This document shows positions 15,230 through 24,244 of a DNA stretch of 64,000 nt, in pieces (position 1 is the first letter of the stretch; the number at the start of each line of letters is the position of its first letter). The notes beneath the pieces are model-generated. The model was given only the letters and a program-made list of their open reading frames with translations, was not told the origin of the DNA and did no database searches. The position numbers were made by a program, and so were the translations under genes. The stretch is from Leptolyngbya sp. FACHB-261 (GTDB taxonomy: Bacteria; Cyanobacteriota; Cyanobacteriia; FACHB-261): NCBI RefSeq assembly GCF_014696065.1, contig NZ_JACJPL010000001.1:248001-312000 (forward strand), read 5' to 3'.

Positions 15230-16495
15230 GTGAACGAGCGTACAGTCCATCGTACCGTCCTAAATAATGGCATCGTGGTGCTGGTGGTCGAAAACCCAAC
15301 GGCGGACATTGTCGCTGCCCGCATTTTTAATCGAGCCGGGCAGTGGGTGGAACCCTGGGCAAAGGCCGGTCTAACCCATCTGGCCTCAGCTGTCTTGACC
15401 AAAGGAACCGCTCAGCGTTCTTCCCGCGAAATTGCTGAAGCCGTGGAGTCCGTGGGTGCAGCCCTCAGCGCCGAAGCTAACCCAGACTATTTCTTGTTGA
15501 GCTTAAAAACGGTCAGTAGTGATTTTGCTGCCATTTTTAGCTTGGCAGCTGAGCTACTGCGCTATCCAGCCTTTCCTGTTGAAGAAGTAGAACTAGAGCG
15601 CAAGCTCACGCTGCAGGCAATTCGCTCTCAGCGAGAGCAGCCATTTGCAGTGGCCTTCGATCAACTGCGTCAGGCTTTGTATGCCAAGCATCCCTATGCG
15701 CTCTCAGGTTTAGGCAACACCGAGGGTGTTCAAGCCCTCACACATGAGGATTTGAAGCAGTATCACGCTACTTGGTTTCGCCCTGACCAGACCGTTATCA
15801 GCATTGTTGGCCGCATTACGCCTGAGGTTGCACTGGCACAAGTCGAGGCTGTGTTTGGCGATTGGCAAGTGCCTGCCGAGCCTGTCCCTACTCTGCAACT
15901 CAGCCAGCCCAAGCCGCAGAACCGTTGGCAAGTCACGCCCCAGGATACGCAACAGTCCATCGTCATGCTGGGCTATCTGGCCCCACCCGTACGATCGCCC
16001 GATTTTTGTGCGTTTAAGTTGGCCAGCACCTATTTAGGCAATGGCTTGTCCAGCCGCCTATTTGTGGAGCTGCGTGAGAAGCGAGGCCTAGCCTATGAGG
16101 TTTCAGCATTCTATCCAACCCGGTTAGAGCCTTCTCAGTTTGGTACCTATATGGGTACTGCGCCGAGCAACACAGAAATAGCCCTGGATGGGCTACGCAG
16201 TGAGGTTGAGCGGCTGGCCGAACAGCCCCTGAGCCCAGAAGAACTGCAAGCGGCTCGCAGCAAATTGTTGGGGCAATATGCGTTGGGCAAGCAAACCAAT
16301 GCTCAGATTGCGCAAGTGCTGGGCTGGTATGAGGTACTGGGACTGGGTCTCAGCTACGATGAGCTGTTTCCGCAGATGATCGAAGCGGTAACCGCAGCGG
16401 ACATTCAGGCAGCTGTGCAGCGCTATTGCCAGTCTCCCGTCGTTTCGTTAGTCGGTCCCGCCGCCGCAGTTGAATTCAATCAGGCCACAGCCTGA
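15230..16495 (+). CDS. M16-family peptidase-like protein, non-catalytic partner
   Basis: 421 residues from a GTG at 15230 preceded by AAGGGGA; an in-frame ATG at 15185 would overlap the preceding gene by 29 bases. The region matching the zinc site reads LTHLASAVLTKGT, so H-x-x-E-H is lost. The motif FVELREKRGLAYEVSAFYPT, with the Arg and Tyr that bind substrate in the non-catalytic half of M16B enzymes, is kept. The closeness to the active subunit indicates translational coupling and a heterodimeric protease (inference from the family). Confidence 0.9.
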   Translation: MNERTVHRTVLNNGIVVLVVENPTADIVAARIFNRAGQWVEPWAKAGLTHLASAVLTKGTAQRSSREIAEAVESVGAALSAEANPDYFLLSLKTVSSDFAAIFSLAAELLRYPAFPVEEVELERKLTLQAIRSQREQPFAVAFDQLRQALYAKHPYALSGLGNTEGVQALTHEDLKQYHATWFRPDQTVISIVGRITPEVALAQVEAVFGDWQVPAEPVPTLQLSQPKPQNRWQVTPQDTQQSIVMLGYLAPPVRSPDFCAFKLASTYLGNGLSSRLFVELREKRGLAYEVSAFYPTRLEPSQFGTYMGTAPSNTEIALDGLRSEVERLAEQPLSPEELQAARSKLLGQYALGKQTNAQIAQVLGWYEVLGLGLSYDELFPQMIEAVTAADIQAAVQRYCQSPVVSLVGPAAAVEFNQATA

Positions 16496-16502
16496 AGGCA
16501 GC

Positions 16503-19040
16503 ATGGCACAAGCAGGCAGAATCCCAGAACTGCTGGCTCCCGCTGGCGGTTATCCTCAGTTGCGCGCCGCTGTAGCAGCAGGCGCAGATGCGGTTTACTT
16601 TGGCTTGAGTGAGTTCAATGCCCGGGCTCGGGCCGTGAATTTTGCGCCTGAAGAACTGCTAGAGGTGATGGCCGAGTTGCATCGAGCGGCGATGCAAGGC
16701 TTTGTCACTCTGAATACGCTAATCTTTGATCGAGAATTGCCTCGGATGGCCCCTCTGATCGCCAGGATCGCTGAGGCTGGCGTTGATGCTGTGATTGTGC
16801 AAGATCTGGGCGTAGTCCAGCTGATCCGTGAGATCGCGCCTGACCTGCCGATTCATGCCTCGACACAAATGACGATCACCTCAGCTGAATCTGCCCTATT
16901 CGCTCAAGATCTGGGCGTCTCACGGGTGGTGCTAGCACGCGAGCTGTCTCTCAAAGAGATTGAGCAGATTGCACAAGTTCTGCAAGCGCGGGGCGGCCCA
17001 GAGCTAGAAGTATTCGTGCATGGGGCCCTGTGTGTATCCTATTCTGGCCAGTGTTTCTCTTCGGAGGGCTGGGGTGGGCGTTCGGCTAATCGGGGCGAGT
17101 GCGCTCAAGCCTGCCGCTTACCCTATGAACTCTTGTGCGATGGCGAAGTCCGGGAACTTGGCCCCTCGCAATACTTGCTCAGCCCTCAGGACTTGATGGC
17201 TCTGCTGCACATTCCAGAGCTTGTGCGCTCGGGCGTCAACTGCTTCAAGATCGAGGGCCGCCTGAAAGGGCCAGAGTACGTCGCCCTCACTGCACAGGCT
17301 TACCGCAAAGCAATCGACCAAGCTTGGGCTGGTTTACCGGTCGAGCTATCTGTCGAGGCAGAGCGGGATATCAACCAGGTGTTTTCGCGCGGCCTAACCC
17401 CTGGCTTTCTAGAAGGTGCCCGCCACCAGCGGCTGGTGCAGGGGCGAGCGCCCCGGCATCGGGGTGTCAAAGTAGGCGAGGTGATTAAAACCACGGAGCG
17501 CGGTGTTGTCGTGCAGCTGTCAATCCCGGTGAAACCTGGTGATGGCCTGGTTTTTGACCAAGCTCAACCTCAGGACCGAGAAGAAGGTGGGCGAGTCTAT
17601 GCCTGCTACGAACTTAACCGGGACTTGGTCGAGCTACGTTTCGGCAAGGGTGAGGTCAATCTGCGGCGGGTTCAGCCGGGCGATTGGGTATGGCGCACTG
17701 ATGACCCACAGCTACAAAAACGCCTACGGCAGCTAGCCGAGTCAGAACAAACGGCTCAGCGCATTCCATTGACCGTGAAAGTCCAGGGTCAAGAAGGCGA
17801 ACCATTACAGCTCCACGTCCAGGAACCAAACCGGCCGACTGTGAGTGTGGTCGGGCGTGTGCCGTTGCAAGCAGCACGGCAGCATGGCTTAGCATCAGAA
17901 CGCCTCATGCTTGAGCTAGGCAAATTAGGCGGAACCCCTTACTGGCTACAAGCGGTAGAGGTCGAGCTAGTTGGGGAGTTGTTTTATCCCTTGAGCGAAT
18001 TGGCCTATCTGCGGCGAGAGGCAATTGCCAAACTGCTGGACCACCATCAGGTCCAGGGTTACGCCCTTTCGCCTAGGGAAGCTCTTAACCGTTTACGACA
18101 GGTCGTACTTACTACACCTGTTATCGAGCCTGTTTTGCCTGAGCCAACGGCACCTGAGCCGATAGTGCCAGAGCTAAAGGGGCCTGAGCTAACGGTGCTT
18201 TGCCGGACACCGCAACAAGTTGAGGCTGCCATTGAGCTAGGTGTACCAACCATCTACATTGACTATTTAGACTTCTATGGGCTTAAGCCCTCAGTGCAAG
18301 CTGTTCAAGCAGCCGGACTCAAAGCCGTTATTGCGGCGCCACGCATTCTTAAACCCAATGAAGAGCGGCTCTGGCGATTTCTATTAGGCTTGGAGCCAGA
18401 GGGTCTACTGGTCCGTAGCCTGGGGCTTTTGCAAACCTTGACAGAGCCGAGCTTTGCCCTGTCAGACCAAGTTGCCCACATGGCCTTAATCGGGGATTTC
18501 TCCTTGAATGCGGTCAACGGTATCACCGCCAAAACGCTGCTCGCCAAAGGCTTGCAAGCTCTAACCGTGAGTCACGACCTCAGCGCCAAGCAAATCCTGG
18601 ATTTAGCTCGCTATGCTCCAGCCCAGCAGCTAGAGGTGATCGTGCATCATCATCTGCCGGTGTTTCATACCGAGCATTGTGTGTTTGCGCGTTTCCTCTC
18701 GACTGGCGATGACTTCACTACCTGTGGGCGTCCCTGTGAGCGGCACCAAGTCGAGTTGCGAGACCGCACAGGCTTAGCTCATCCTGTGGTTGCCGATATG
18801 GGCTGTCGCAATACAGTCTTTCATGCACAAGCCCAATCAGGGGCAGAACATCTAGCTGCCTTTCAGCACGCCGGCATCCGTCGCTTCCGGATTGAGTTAG
18901 TTCATGAGACACCTGAGCAGCTATGCAACCTGTACCCACGTTACCGTGAGGCTCTAGAAGGTCAAGTCTCTGGACGCGAACTCTGGCAGTCCCTACGTCA
19001 ATCTGTCCCTCAGGGGATTACGCGTGGTTCTCTCGCCTGA
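16503..19040 (+). CDS. U32-family protein, RlhA-like (23S rRNA hydroxylation type)
   Basis: 845 residues from ATG 16503 (an upstream in-frame ATG at 16470 lies inside the preceding gene). N-terminal U32 domain: ELLAPAGGYPQLRAAVAAGA, then the signature EVFVHGALCVSYSGQCFSSE (His173, Cys177) and a Cys-rich segment RGECAQACRLPY. A DUF3656-like middle and a second half with a further U32-like block (VIVHHHLPVFHTEHC, then CGRPCERH) follow. This domain order matches RlhA/YdcP-type proteins, which help hydroxylate C2501 of 23S rRNA; other U32 members act on tRNA or ubiquinone. Older annotations call it a collagenase-like protease, which is not supported. Confidence 0.85.
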   Translation: MAQAGRIPELLAPAGGYPQLRAAVAAGADAVYFGLSEFNARARAVNFAPEELLEVMAELHRAAMQGFVTLNTLIFDRELPRMAPLIARIAEAGVDAVIVQDLGVVQLIREIAPDLPIHASTQMTITSAESALFAQDLGVSRVVLARELSLKEIEQIAQVLQARGGPELEVFVHGALCVSYSGQCFSSEGWGGRSANRGECAQACRLPYELLCDGEVRELGPSQYLLSPQDLMALLHIPELVRSGVNCFKIEGRLKGPEYVALTAQAYRKAIDQAWAGLPVELSVEAERDINQVFSRGLTPGFLEGARHQRLVQGRAPRHRGVKVGEVIKTTERGVVVQLSIPVKPGDGLVFDQAQPQDREEGGRVYACYELNRDLVELRFGKGEVNLRRVQPGDWVWRTDDPQLQKRLRQLAESEQTAQRIPLTVKVQGQEGEPLQLHVQEPNRPTVSVVGRVPLQAARQHGLASERLMLELGKLGGTPYWLQAVEVELVGELFYPLSELAYLRREAIAKLLDHHQVQGYALSPREALNRLRQVVLTTPVIEPVLPEPTAPEPIVPELKGPELTVLCRTPQQVEAAIELGVPTIYIDYLDFYGLKPSVQAVQAAGLKAVIAAPRILKPNEERLWRFLLGLEPEGLLVRSLGLLQTLTEPSFALSDQVAHMALIGDFSLNAVNGITAKTLLAKGLQALTVSHDLSAKQILDLARYAPAQQLEVIVHHHLPVFHTEHCVFARFLSTGDDFTTCGRPCERHQVELRDRTGLAHPVVADMGCRNTVFHAQAQSGAEHLAAFQHAGIRRFRIELVHETPEQLCNLYPRYREALEGQVSGRELWQSLRQSVPQGITRGSLA

Positions 19041-19146
19041 AAACTTTTTTGAAATCTACGCACAGCCCAGGCTTGCCTAAAAAAGACGCTGCTATAGTGA
19101 GGGCTATTGGCAACCAGTCCCTAAACTCCGGCAATCGGAGGCTCCC

Positions 19147-19800
19147 TTGCAGCTCCCTTATTTTCCAGAGTGTAGTCACGATCTCATCCGCCCTCTGTTT
19201 CGCTATAGCGATCAGGACTTAGTGACGCTATGCCAGCGACATCCTGAAGCAGGGCGTTATTTTGCTGCGCTCTTCTGCCGCTATGGTCAGGTGGTTTACA
19301 CCTTGATTAGCAGTGCTGTACGTTCGCCTGTTCAGGCAGATTATCTTTTTGCCAAAACCTGGCGGCATATCCAGAGCGAGCTCATGGGCCTAGACCTGCG
19401 GGCGATGAAGGGTTTGACGTTGCAAAGCTGGTTGATTAACCTGACAGCAGTGATGATCAACCGGGTGGAGTTACCGCCAGTTGAAGCCATTCACTATTCA
19501 CTCACTGACGCCTCGCCACCTTTATGGTGTTACCTGCAGCAGGCGATGGACCAACTGCCGGGTGATCTGCGCCTGATCTTGCTGTTAGCGGAAACGTTTC
19601 GCTGGAGCGAGGCTCGGATTACTGCTTACCTGCAAGCAGAAGGGGAAGCAGTTTCACCCACTGAGGTGCGTCAGCGCCTGAGCCTGGCCCACGAGCAATT
19701 GATGGTGGCACTACCCGAAGATATCCAGACCCTCTATTTGGCCCGACGGCAGACTGCTGTAGAGCCAGTAGTGGAAATGGCCCATCCTGGACTGGAATAG
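19147..19800 (+). CDS. Sigma-70-like protein (divergent, cyanobacterial type)
   Basis: 217 residues from a TTG start with CGGAGG five bases upstream; no ATG fits the beginning. Residues ~35-75 (RYFAALFCRYGQVVYTLISS, then ADYLFAKTWRHI) resemble sigma region 2, where a polymerase-binding helix is followed by D-A-x-x-x-F-x-x-x-W. Residues ~125-195 (MDQLPGDLRLILLLAETFRW, then EVRQRLSLAHEQLMVALP) resemble a region 4 with an altered recognition helix. It may be an ECF-like sigma factor or a protein that has kept the fold without DNA recognition. The next gene encodes a membrane SPOR protein 82 bases on; an anti-sigma relation is possible but not shown. Confidence 0.6.
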   Translation: MQLPYFPECSHDLIRPLFRYSDQDLVTLCQRHPEAGRYFAALFCRYGQVVYTLISSAVRSPVQADYLFAKTWRHIQSELMGLDLRAMKGLTLQSWLINLTAVMINRVELPPVEAIHYSLTDASPPLWCYLQQAMDQLPGDLRLILLLAETFRWSEARITAYLQAEGEAVSPTEVRQRLSLAHEQLMVALPEDIQTLYLARRQTAVEPVVEMAHPGLE

Positions 19801-19882
19801 GCTGAGCTTGATTGGTTAAAGTAATCGCTTTCGGTTGTTATCTCAGTAATTGGTTGTAATGGTGCGTAGAGGAGTACCCCAC

Positions 19883-21469
19883 ATGAGCTCCGTAAACTCG
19901 GCGTCAACACTCGATAATGGCGGCTTAGAGCAGAGTGAGGCAGCAAGTGAAGCATTTCCCCTGCGCCCTGTTCTGGCCAGCTTAGATGTGGAACTGGAGA
20001 GTGAGTTAGACCGCTATCGCCAGTGGCGGGAGGGTCAGCCTGGCTCCATCGCGCCAGTCGCCCAGGGCTTAACCCAGCCCGCGCCGCTCGCCGAGTCACC
20101 AGTCCATCGCCAGCCTCCCATCCCGCCGCTCCCTGCGGGTATTACTGCGGTACCAGCATTGTCAGCACACGAGCCTGAGTTGCAAGGGGCACTGCCCGAC
20201 TCGGGTGCGCTCTCAAGTTCACTAGGAGCGTCTCAAGCATTTTCAGGGCTAGAAGGGGCCACAGCCATCCCAGCTCTAGACGCCCACGAGTCGATGGCTT
20301 ATCCAGCCGGTGAATTGACTGAGACGGCTGAGGATCTGCGCTCCTCCGATGAACTACTGCGCAGCCTGACTGAAGAAGAAACCGAAGAGCAGGACTCTTT
20401 CGCGCCTGTAGCAACACCAGGTTTCTTTCGGGGCTTGCTGACTCCAGTTGGCGTCGCCTCTCTACTATTGCTGATGTGCTCCAGTGCGGTCATTGGTTTT
20501 CTGCTAGTCGATCGCGGCAATTTGAGCCGTCTGGGCTGGCAGCAGTCGACCAATGCAATGCCCGAGACAAGTTCCAGTCCACTGGCCTCTGAGCCAGCTC
20601 CCAATGCCCAAAGTTCGCCCAGAGTTGATGTAGATACGCTCAATCAGCTACGGACCAGCACCCCAGCAGCACCCAATCCTTCAGTAGGCGCTCTGACACC
20701 GATGCCATCCGCACCTATCCCTGGTGCTCCTGGTACAGCCTCTCAACCGGTTTGGGGTTCAACTCCCTTGGCCACTGCGAACAGCGCAGGCTCGATCGGT
20801 GCTACAACTTCTTTGCCTAATCAGGCCCCACCTAATCAGGCTGTTGCTATTCCCCGTCAACCAGGCCCCTCCGGTGCACCAGCACCGCGTCCCTTGAGTA
20901 GTAACCTGACTCAACGGCGTCCCCCTGTCCAAGCTCTCAGCGCACCTTCGCGTCCTGCTCCCCTCATTTCGGCTGCTAGCACGCCGCAGCGGCCACCGAT
21001 TTTGCAAGCTAGCCCCACACCTATTCAGGCTCCAGCATCGCGCCCACAGTTGCCTAGTCCTGTTGCTCCAGTTGCATCGGCAGCCGTTTTGCCTCCAGTC
21101 AATCCTTTTGAGGAGCCCAATCCTGGTAGAGTTGCGCCCCCCGCCCCCAAGTTGGATACTGCTACGGCTAGCTCAGCTCTAGCACCCACAGCCAGTTCAA
21201 CCACCAGTTCAACAGCCAGTGCCGCTGCTCGTCGCCCGACTGCCAGTGCTAGTGCCAGTGGGGGCTCGGGGATTCACTATGTAGTGATGAACCTCAGCAG
21301 CGAGCGCTCGCTGAACCAGGCGCGACGGGTTGTAGGCGATGCTTACGTACGCCAGCTCAACGGCCAGTCGTATATTCAGCTTGGTGCCTTCTCAGACCCA
21401 GAGAATGCGCGCAAGCGGGCCAACGCCCTGCAATCTGCTGGTTTACCGGCAGCCATCGTAGAGCCTTAG
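19883..21469 (+). CDS. Single-pass membrane protein with C-terminal SPOR-like domain
   Basis: 528 residues from ATG 19883, which has AGAGGAG eight bases upstream; an in-frame ATG at 19850 is less likely. An acidic cytoplasmic region with Glu-rich LTEEETEEQDS is followed by one membrane helix (~186-206), a long Pro/Ala/Ser/Thr-rich stretch of ~240 residues, and a C-terminal ~65-residue unit. That unit (YVVMNLSSERSLNQARRVVG, then YIQLGAFSDPENARKRANAL) has the SPOR pattern of Q-L-G-A-F followed by A-x-x-x-A-x-x-L. SPOR domains bind denuded septal peptidoglycan, so a role in division or envelope remodelling is likely. The disordered linker would span the periplasm. Confidence 0.8.
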   Translation: MSSVNSASTLDNGGLEQSEAASEAFPLRPVLASLDVELESELDRYRQWREGQPGSIAPVAQGLTQPAPLAESPVHRQPPIPPLPAGITAVPALSAHEPELQGALPDSGALSSSLGASQAFSGLEGATAIPALDAHESMAYPAGELTETAEDLRSSDELLRSLTEEETEEQDSFAPVATPGFFRGLLTPVGVASLLLLMCSSAVIGFLLVDRGNLSRLGWQQSTNAMPETSSSPLASEPAPNAQSSPRVDVDTLNQLRTSTPAAPNPSVGALTPMPSAPIPGAPGTASQPVWGSTPLATANSAGSIGATTSLPNQAPPNQAVAIPRQPGPSGAPAPRPLSSNLTQRRPPVQALSAPSRPAPLISAASTPQRPPILQASPTPIQAPASRPQLPSPVAPVASAAVLPPVNPFEEPNPGRVAPPAPKLDTATASSALAPTASSTTSSTASAAARRPTASASASGGSGIHYVVMNLSSERSLNQARRVVGDAYVRQLNGQSYIQLGAFSDPENARKRANALQSAGLPAAIVEP

Positions 21470-21548
21470 AAGTTAGGCCTTAACTGAGCCGATTGCCGAC
21501 TGATTTGCCATGATCACTGTGACTCACCCTTGCTAAGGTCAAAGCGCT

Positions 21549-21899
21549 GTGCAGCCAATCTACTGGATTAGCAGTAGCCTCCTCTCGGCGCTGACGTTGG
21601 GTGGGATGTCCTGGATCCTGCCAGGAATCCGGATTAGTCGGGGCATGGATCTGCTGCTCGCGATGGTGGTAGCTGGAATCGCCAATGGTTTGGCTAGTGT
21701 GCTCCTAAGTGCGATGGAGCCGCGTCCATCACTGTGGCTTTGTGCAGCACTCTGGCTATTAGGCAATACCTTGCTGTGCTGGTTAACCTTCGGCTGGCTA
21801 AAAGGCTTATCAGCTTCGAGGGTTGGTTCCGCATTGCTCAACCCTTTAGCCTTAACGGGCATGAACGTTTTGCTAGGGGGTGCCCTAGGGCTCTACTAG
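21549..21899 (+). CDS. Small four-helix integral membrane protein
   Basis: 116 residues from a GTG start. Four hydrophobic segments are visible: residues ~5-25, 34-54, 62-85 and 95-115, separated by very short polar turns (GIRISRG; EPRPS; KGLSASR). Overall it resembles small holin-like or phage_holin_4-type membrane proteins, but nothing specific can be assigned. It precedes the vipp1 pair on the same strand by 133 bases. Confidence 0.6.
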   Translation: MQPIYWISSSLLSALTLGGMSWILPGIRISRGMDLLLAMVVAGIANGLASVLLSAMEPRPSLWLCAALWLLGNTLLCWLTFGWLKGLSASRVGSALLNPLALTGMNVLLGGALGLY

Positions 21900-22032
21900 G
21901 AATACTTACTAGGGGGTACTTGCTGCCGGGCTACTTGCTGAAACAGGTGCCACCCCTGAAGTCTGGGATAACATAAAGCAAGGCAGAGCCAGTTGCGCAA
22001 CTCAAGGGCCAGCAAACGGAGAAGCTTAAGCT

Positions 22033-22800
22033 ATGGGACTGTTTGACCGCATTAGCCGCGTGGTCCGCTCGAATTTGAATTCGCTAGTCAGCGCGGCGGA
22101 GGATCCTGAGAAAATCCTAGAGCAGACCATTACGGACATGCAGGAGGACCTGATTCAGCTGCGTCAAGCGGTGGCACAGGCAATCGCATCTCAAAAGCGG
22201 CTGGAGCGGCAACAAAATCAGGCACAAGTTAGTGCTGAAGAATGGCAGCGCCGCGCCCAGTTGGCTCTGACCAAGGGAGACGAAAACCTGGCCCGCGAAG
22301 CTCTGAGCCGTCGCAAGCCCTATGTTGAGACCGCAAGTAGTCTCAAGGTGCAGCTGGATAGCCAGAGTCAAATGGTTGCCAAGCTCAAGCAAAACATGCA
22401 GGCGCTAGAGAGCAAACTGTCTGAGGCTAAGTCCAAAAAAGACATGTATATCGCTCGTGCCCGTTCTGCCCAAGCCTCTCAGCAAATCAATGAGATTCTA
22501 GGTCGAGTTAATACCAGCAACTCTTTAACCGCCTTTGAGCGGATGGAAGAGAAAGTGCTTCAGATGGAAGCTCAGTCTGATGCAGTTGCCGAGATCTCAG
22601 GTGATTCATTAGATAAGCAGTTTGCCGCCTTAGAAGCAGGTGGCGATGTTGATTTGGAGTTGGCAGCAATGAAAGCTCAGCTTGCAGGATCCAATGCAAA
22701 CCCGGGAGCCCTACCAGAAGCTCGGGCTGCAGAACCCCGGGTTTCTGGCGGCGTGGACGCTGAGCTAGAGCAGCTTCGCGCTCAGCTTGATAAGTCTTAA
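22033..22800 (+). CDS. PspA/IM30 family protein, Vipp1-like (copy 1)
   Basis: 255 residues. The N-terminal amphipathic helix MGLFDRISRVVRSNLNSLVS is followed by the long PspA coiled-coil hairpin (EDPEKILEQTITDMQEDLIQ; KGDENLAREALSRRK). A C-terminal extension ends VDAELEQLRAQLDKS, the Vc tail that separates Vipp1/IM30 from PspA. Vipp1 assembles into membrane-remodelling rings and rods and is needed for thylakoid biogenesis and maintenance. A close paralogue follows 94 bases downstream. Good ribosome-binding sequence GGAGAAG lies upstream of the ATG. Confidence 0.93.
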   Translation: MGLFDRISRVVRSNLNSLVSAAEDPEKILEQTITDMQEDLIQLRQAVAQAIASQKRLERQQNQAQVSAEEWQRRAQLALTKGDENLAREALSRRKPYVETASSLKVQLDSQSQMVAKLKQNMQALESKLSEAKSKKDMYIARARSAQASQQINEILGRVNTSNSLTAFERMEEKVLQMEAQSDAVAEISGDSLDKQFAALEAGGDVDLELAAMKAQLAGSNANPGALPEARAAEPRVSGGVDAELEQLRAQLDKS

Positions 22801-22894
22801 GCCGCTAACCCTAGCTAACTCCCCTAGATCAGGGCTAGCTAACAATTTAGACCCCACTTTGACTGCCGTTTAGAGACCAAAGGAACAAATTGCT

Positions 22895-23668
22895 ATGGGA
22901 CTGTTTGATCGAGTCAGCCGTGTCGTCCGCTCCAACCTCGGAGCCATGGTCAGTGCTGCAGAGGACCCGGAGAAGATCCTTGAGCAGTCAGTGACTGACA
23001 TGCAAGAAGACCTGATCCAGATGCGGCAGGCAGTTGCTCAAGCGATGGCTTCTCAGAAGCGCCTCCAACAGAAATATAACCAGGCTCAAACCGAGGCTAA
23101 CGAGTGGCAGCGACGGGCTCAACTGGCTCTCACCAAGGGGGATGAGAACTTAGCCCGTGAAGCTCTAACTCGGAAGAAGACGAATGCTGAAGTTGCAGCG
23201 GGTTTGAAAAGTCAGGTCGACGGGCAAACGGCTCAACTGGATACCCTGAAACGCAATCTTGTCGCCTTAGAGAGCAAAATTTCGGAAGCCAAGACCAAGA
23301 AGGACATGCTCTCCGCGCGGGCTAGAGCCGCCAAGGCGACCGAGCAGATTAACCAGGTCATGGGCAACATGAACACAGGGTCTTCGATGGCCGCTTTTGA
23401 GCGCATGGAAGACAAGGTGTTACAGATGGAAGCTCGCTCAGAAGCTGTTGCTGAACTTGCAGGCGACAATCTCGAGAAGCAGTTTGCCATGCTGGAGTCT
23501 GGGAGTGACGTCGATGCGGACCTCCTAGCGCTTAAAGAGCAGATGGCGCTCTCTGCCGGTGGCACCCCCAAGGGAGCTTTACCCCAAGCGGCTCCTCAAG
23601 ATACATCTAAGAATAGTGTTGTAGATGCGGAACTAGAGCAGTTGCGAGCCGAGCTTGAGAAAGGCTAG
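22895..23668 (+). CDS. PspA/IM30 family protein, Vipp1-like (copy 2)
   Basis: 257 residues. It has the same architecture as its neighbour: helix MGLFDRVSRVVRSNLGAMVS, the block EDPEKILEQSVTDMQEDLIQ, and the tail VDAELEQLRAELEKG. The two proteins are nearly collinear and very similar over the first ~110 residues, diverging mainly in the middle helix and the linker before the tail. AAAGGA lies before the ATG. Both keep the Vipp1-type tail, so this is a vipp1 duplication rather than a vipp1/pspA pair. A 15-bp perfect hairpin follows the stop. Confidence 0.93.
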   Translation: MGLFDRVSRVVRSNLGAMVSAAEDPEKILEQSVTDMQEDLIQMRQAVAQAMASQKRLQQKYNQAQTEANEWQRRAQLALTKGDENLAREALTRKKTNAEVAAGLKSQVDGQTAQLDTLKRNLVALESKISEAKTKKDMLSARARAAKATEQINQVMGNMNTGSSMAAFERMEDKVLQMEARSEAVAELAGDNLEKQFAMLESGSDVDADLLALKEQMALSAGGTPKGALPQAAPQDTSKNSVVDAELEQLRAELEKG

Positions 23669-23674
23669 CCATTC

Positions 23675-23710
23675 GGGTGCTCTCTCTTAGCACCTTAAGA
23701 GAGAGCACCC
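23675..23710. terminator. Perfect 15-bp hairpin between convergent genes
   Basis: GGGTGCTCTCTCTTA, loop GCACCT, TAAGAGAGAGCACCC. It begins six bases after the stop of the second vipp1 gene and ends 15 bases before the stop of the convergent gene at 23726. No T run follows on either strand, so it may stop transcription in both directions or protect the 3' end of the vipp1 mRNA. Confidence 0.6.
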
Positions 23711-23725
23711 GTGACCCGCACCCAT

Positions 23726-24244
23726 CTACTCAGACCGTTGCTGCCGGTCGCGGATCCGAGCTAGCGCTGGTTCTAGCTGTTCAGGTGGCAAGCCCAGTTC
23801 CTCCAGCACATCTCTTGCCTCTGCGAGAGTCAGGCTGGAGTTTTGTTCTAAGTGCAACCGATTGACTTCTATAATCACCGCTTGCAGTTCCGCAGGCGAT
23901 AGAGCTTGCTCGTGGCTAAAACAGTTTGAGCTCAAGGTTGGACTGAACAGAGACTGGCGCTCTAAACGATCTTGGGGAGCTAGGGACTGTTGTAGGCGAC
24001 GGCTAGTCGCTAAAGCTGCCATCAAACCACCTACCCCTGCGCCCAACCACATACCCTGCGTGCCTCCCTGCCACCAAGCTCCCGGGGTTACCCAGACCTG
24101 GCAAAGGTCAACCAACCAATCAGGTTTAGCGGTGCATTCACGCGTCCGAGCCGCTACCATCACCTGGCCGCCAATGTAGAAGCCGATTAGCCCACTGCAC
24201 AGGCCAACTGACAGTCCCACGCGTATCCGATGGCTCCAGCGCAT
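23726..24244 (-). CDS. Hypothetical membrane protein
   Basis: 172 residues. Two hydrophobic segments (residues ~8-30 and ~55-80, with GMWLGAGVGGLMAALA) are separated by a short loop containing two Cys residues (CTAKPDWLVDLCQVW). The C-terminal half is soluble and helical, with SPAELQAVIIEVNRLH, LTLAEARDVLEELGLPPEQL and a terminal basic RIRDRQQRSE. I do not recognise the family. It is convergent with the vipp1 pair and divergent from the ktrB gene. Confidence 0.65.
   Translation of the reverse strand: MRWSHRIRVGLSVGLCSGLIGFYIGGQVMVAARTRECTAKPDWLVDLCQVWVTPGAWWQGGTQGMWLGAGVGGLMAALATSRRLQQSLAPQDRLERQSLFSPTLSSNCFSHEQALSPAELQAVIIEVNRLHLEQNSSLTLAEARDVLEELGLPPEQLEPALARIRDRQQRSE

Noticed and set aside
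16503-19040. Annotation as collagenase-like secreted protease
   Set aside because: U32 proteins with this layout are RNA- or cofactor-hydroxylating proteins; no signal peptide or protease motif is present.
22801-22894. CTAGCTAAC direct repeats and a CCCT-AGATC-AGGG mini-hairpin between the two vipp1 genes
   Set aside because: Stem of four pairs and short repeats; too weak to call a terminator or regulatory site.
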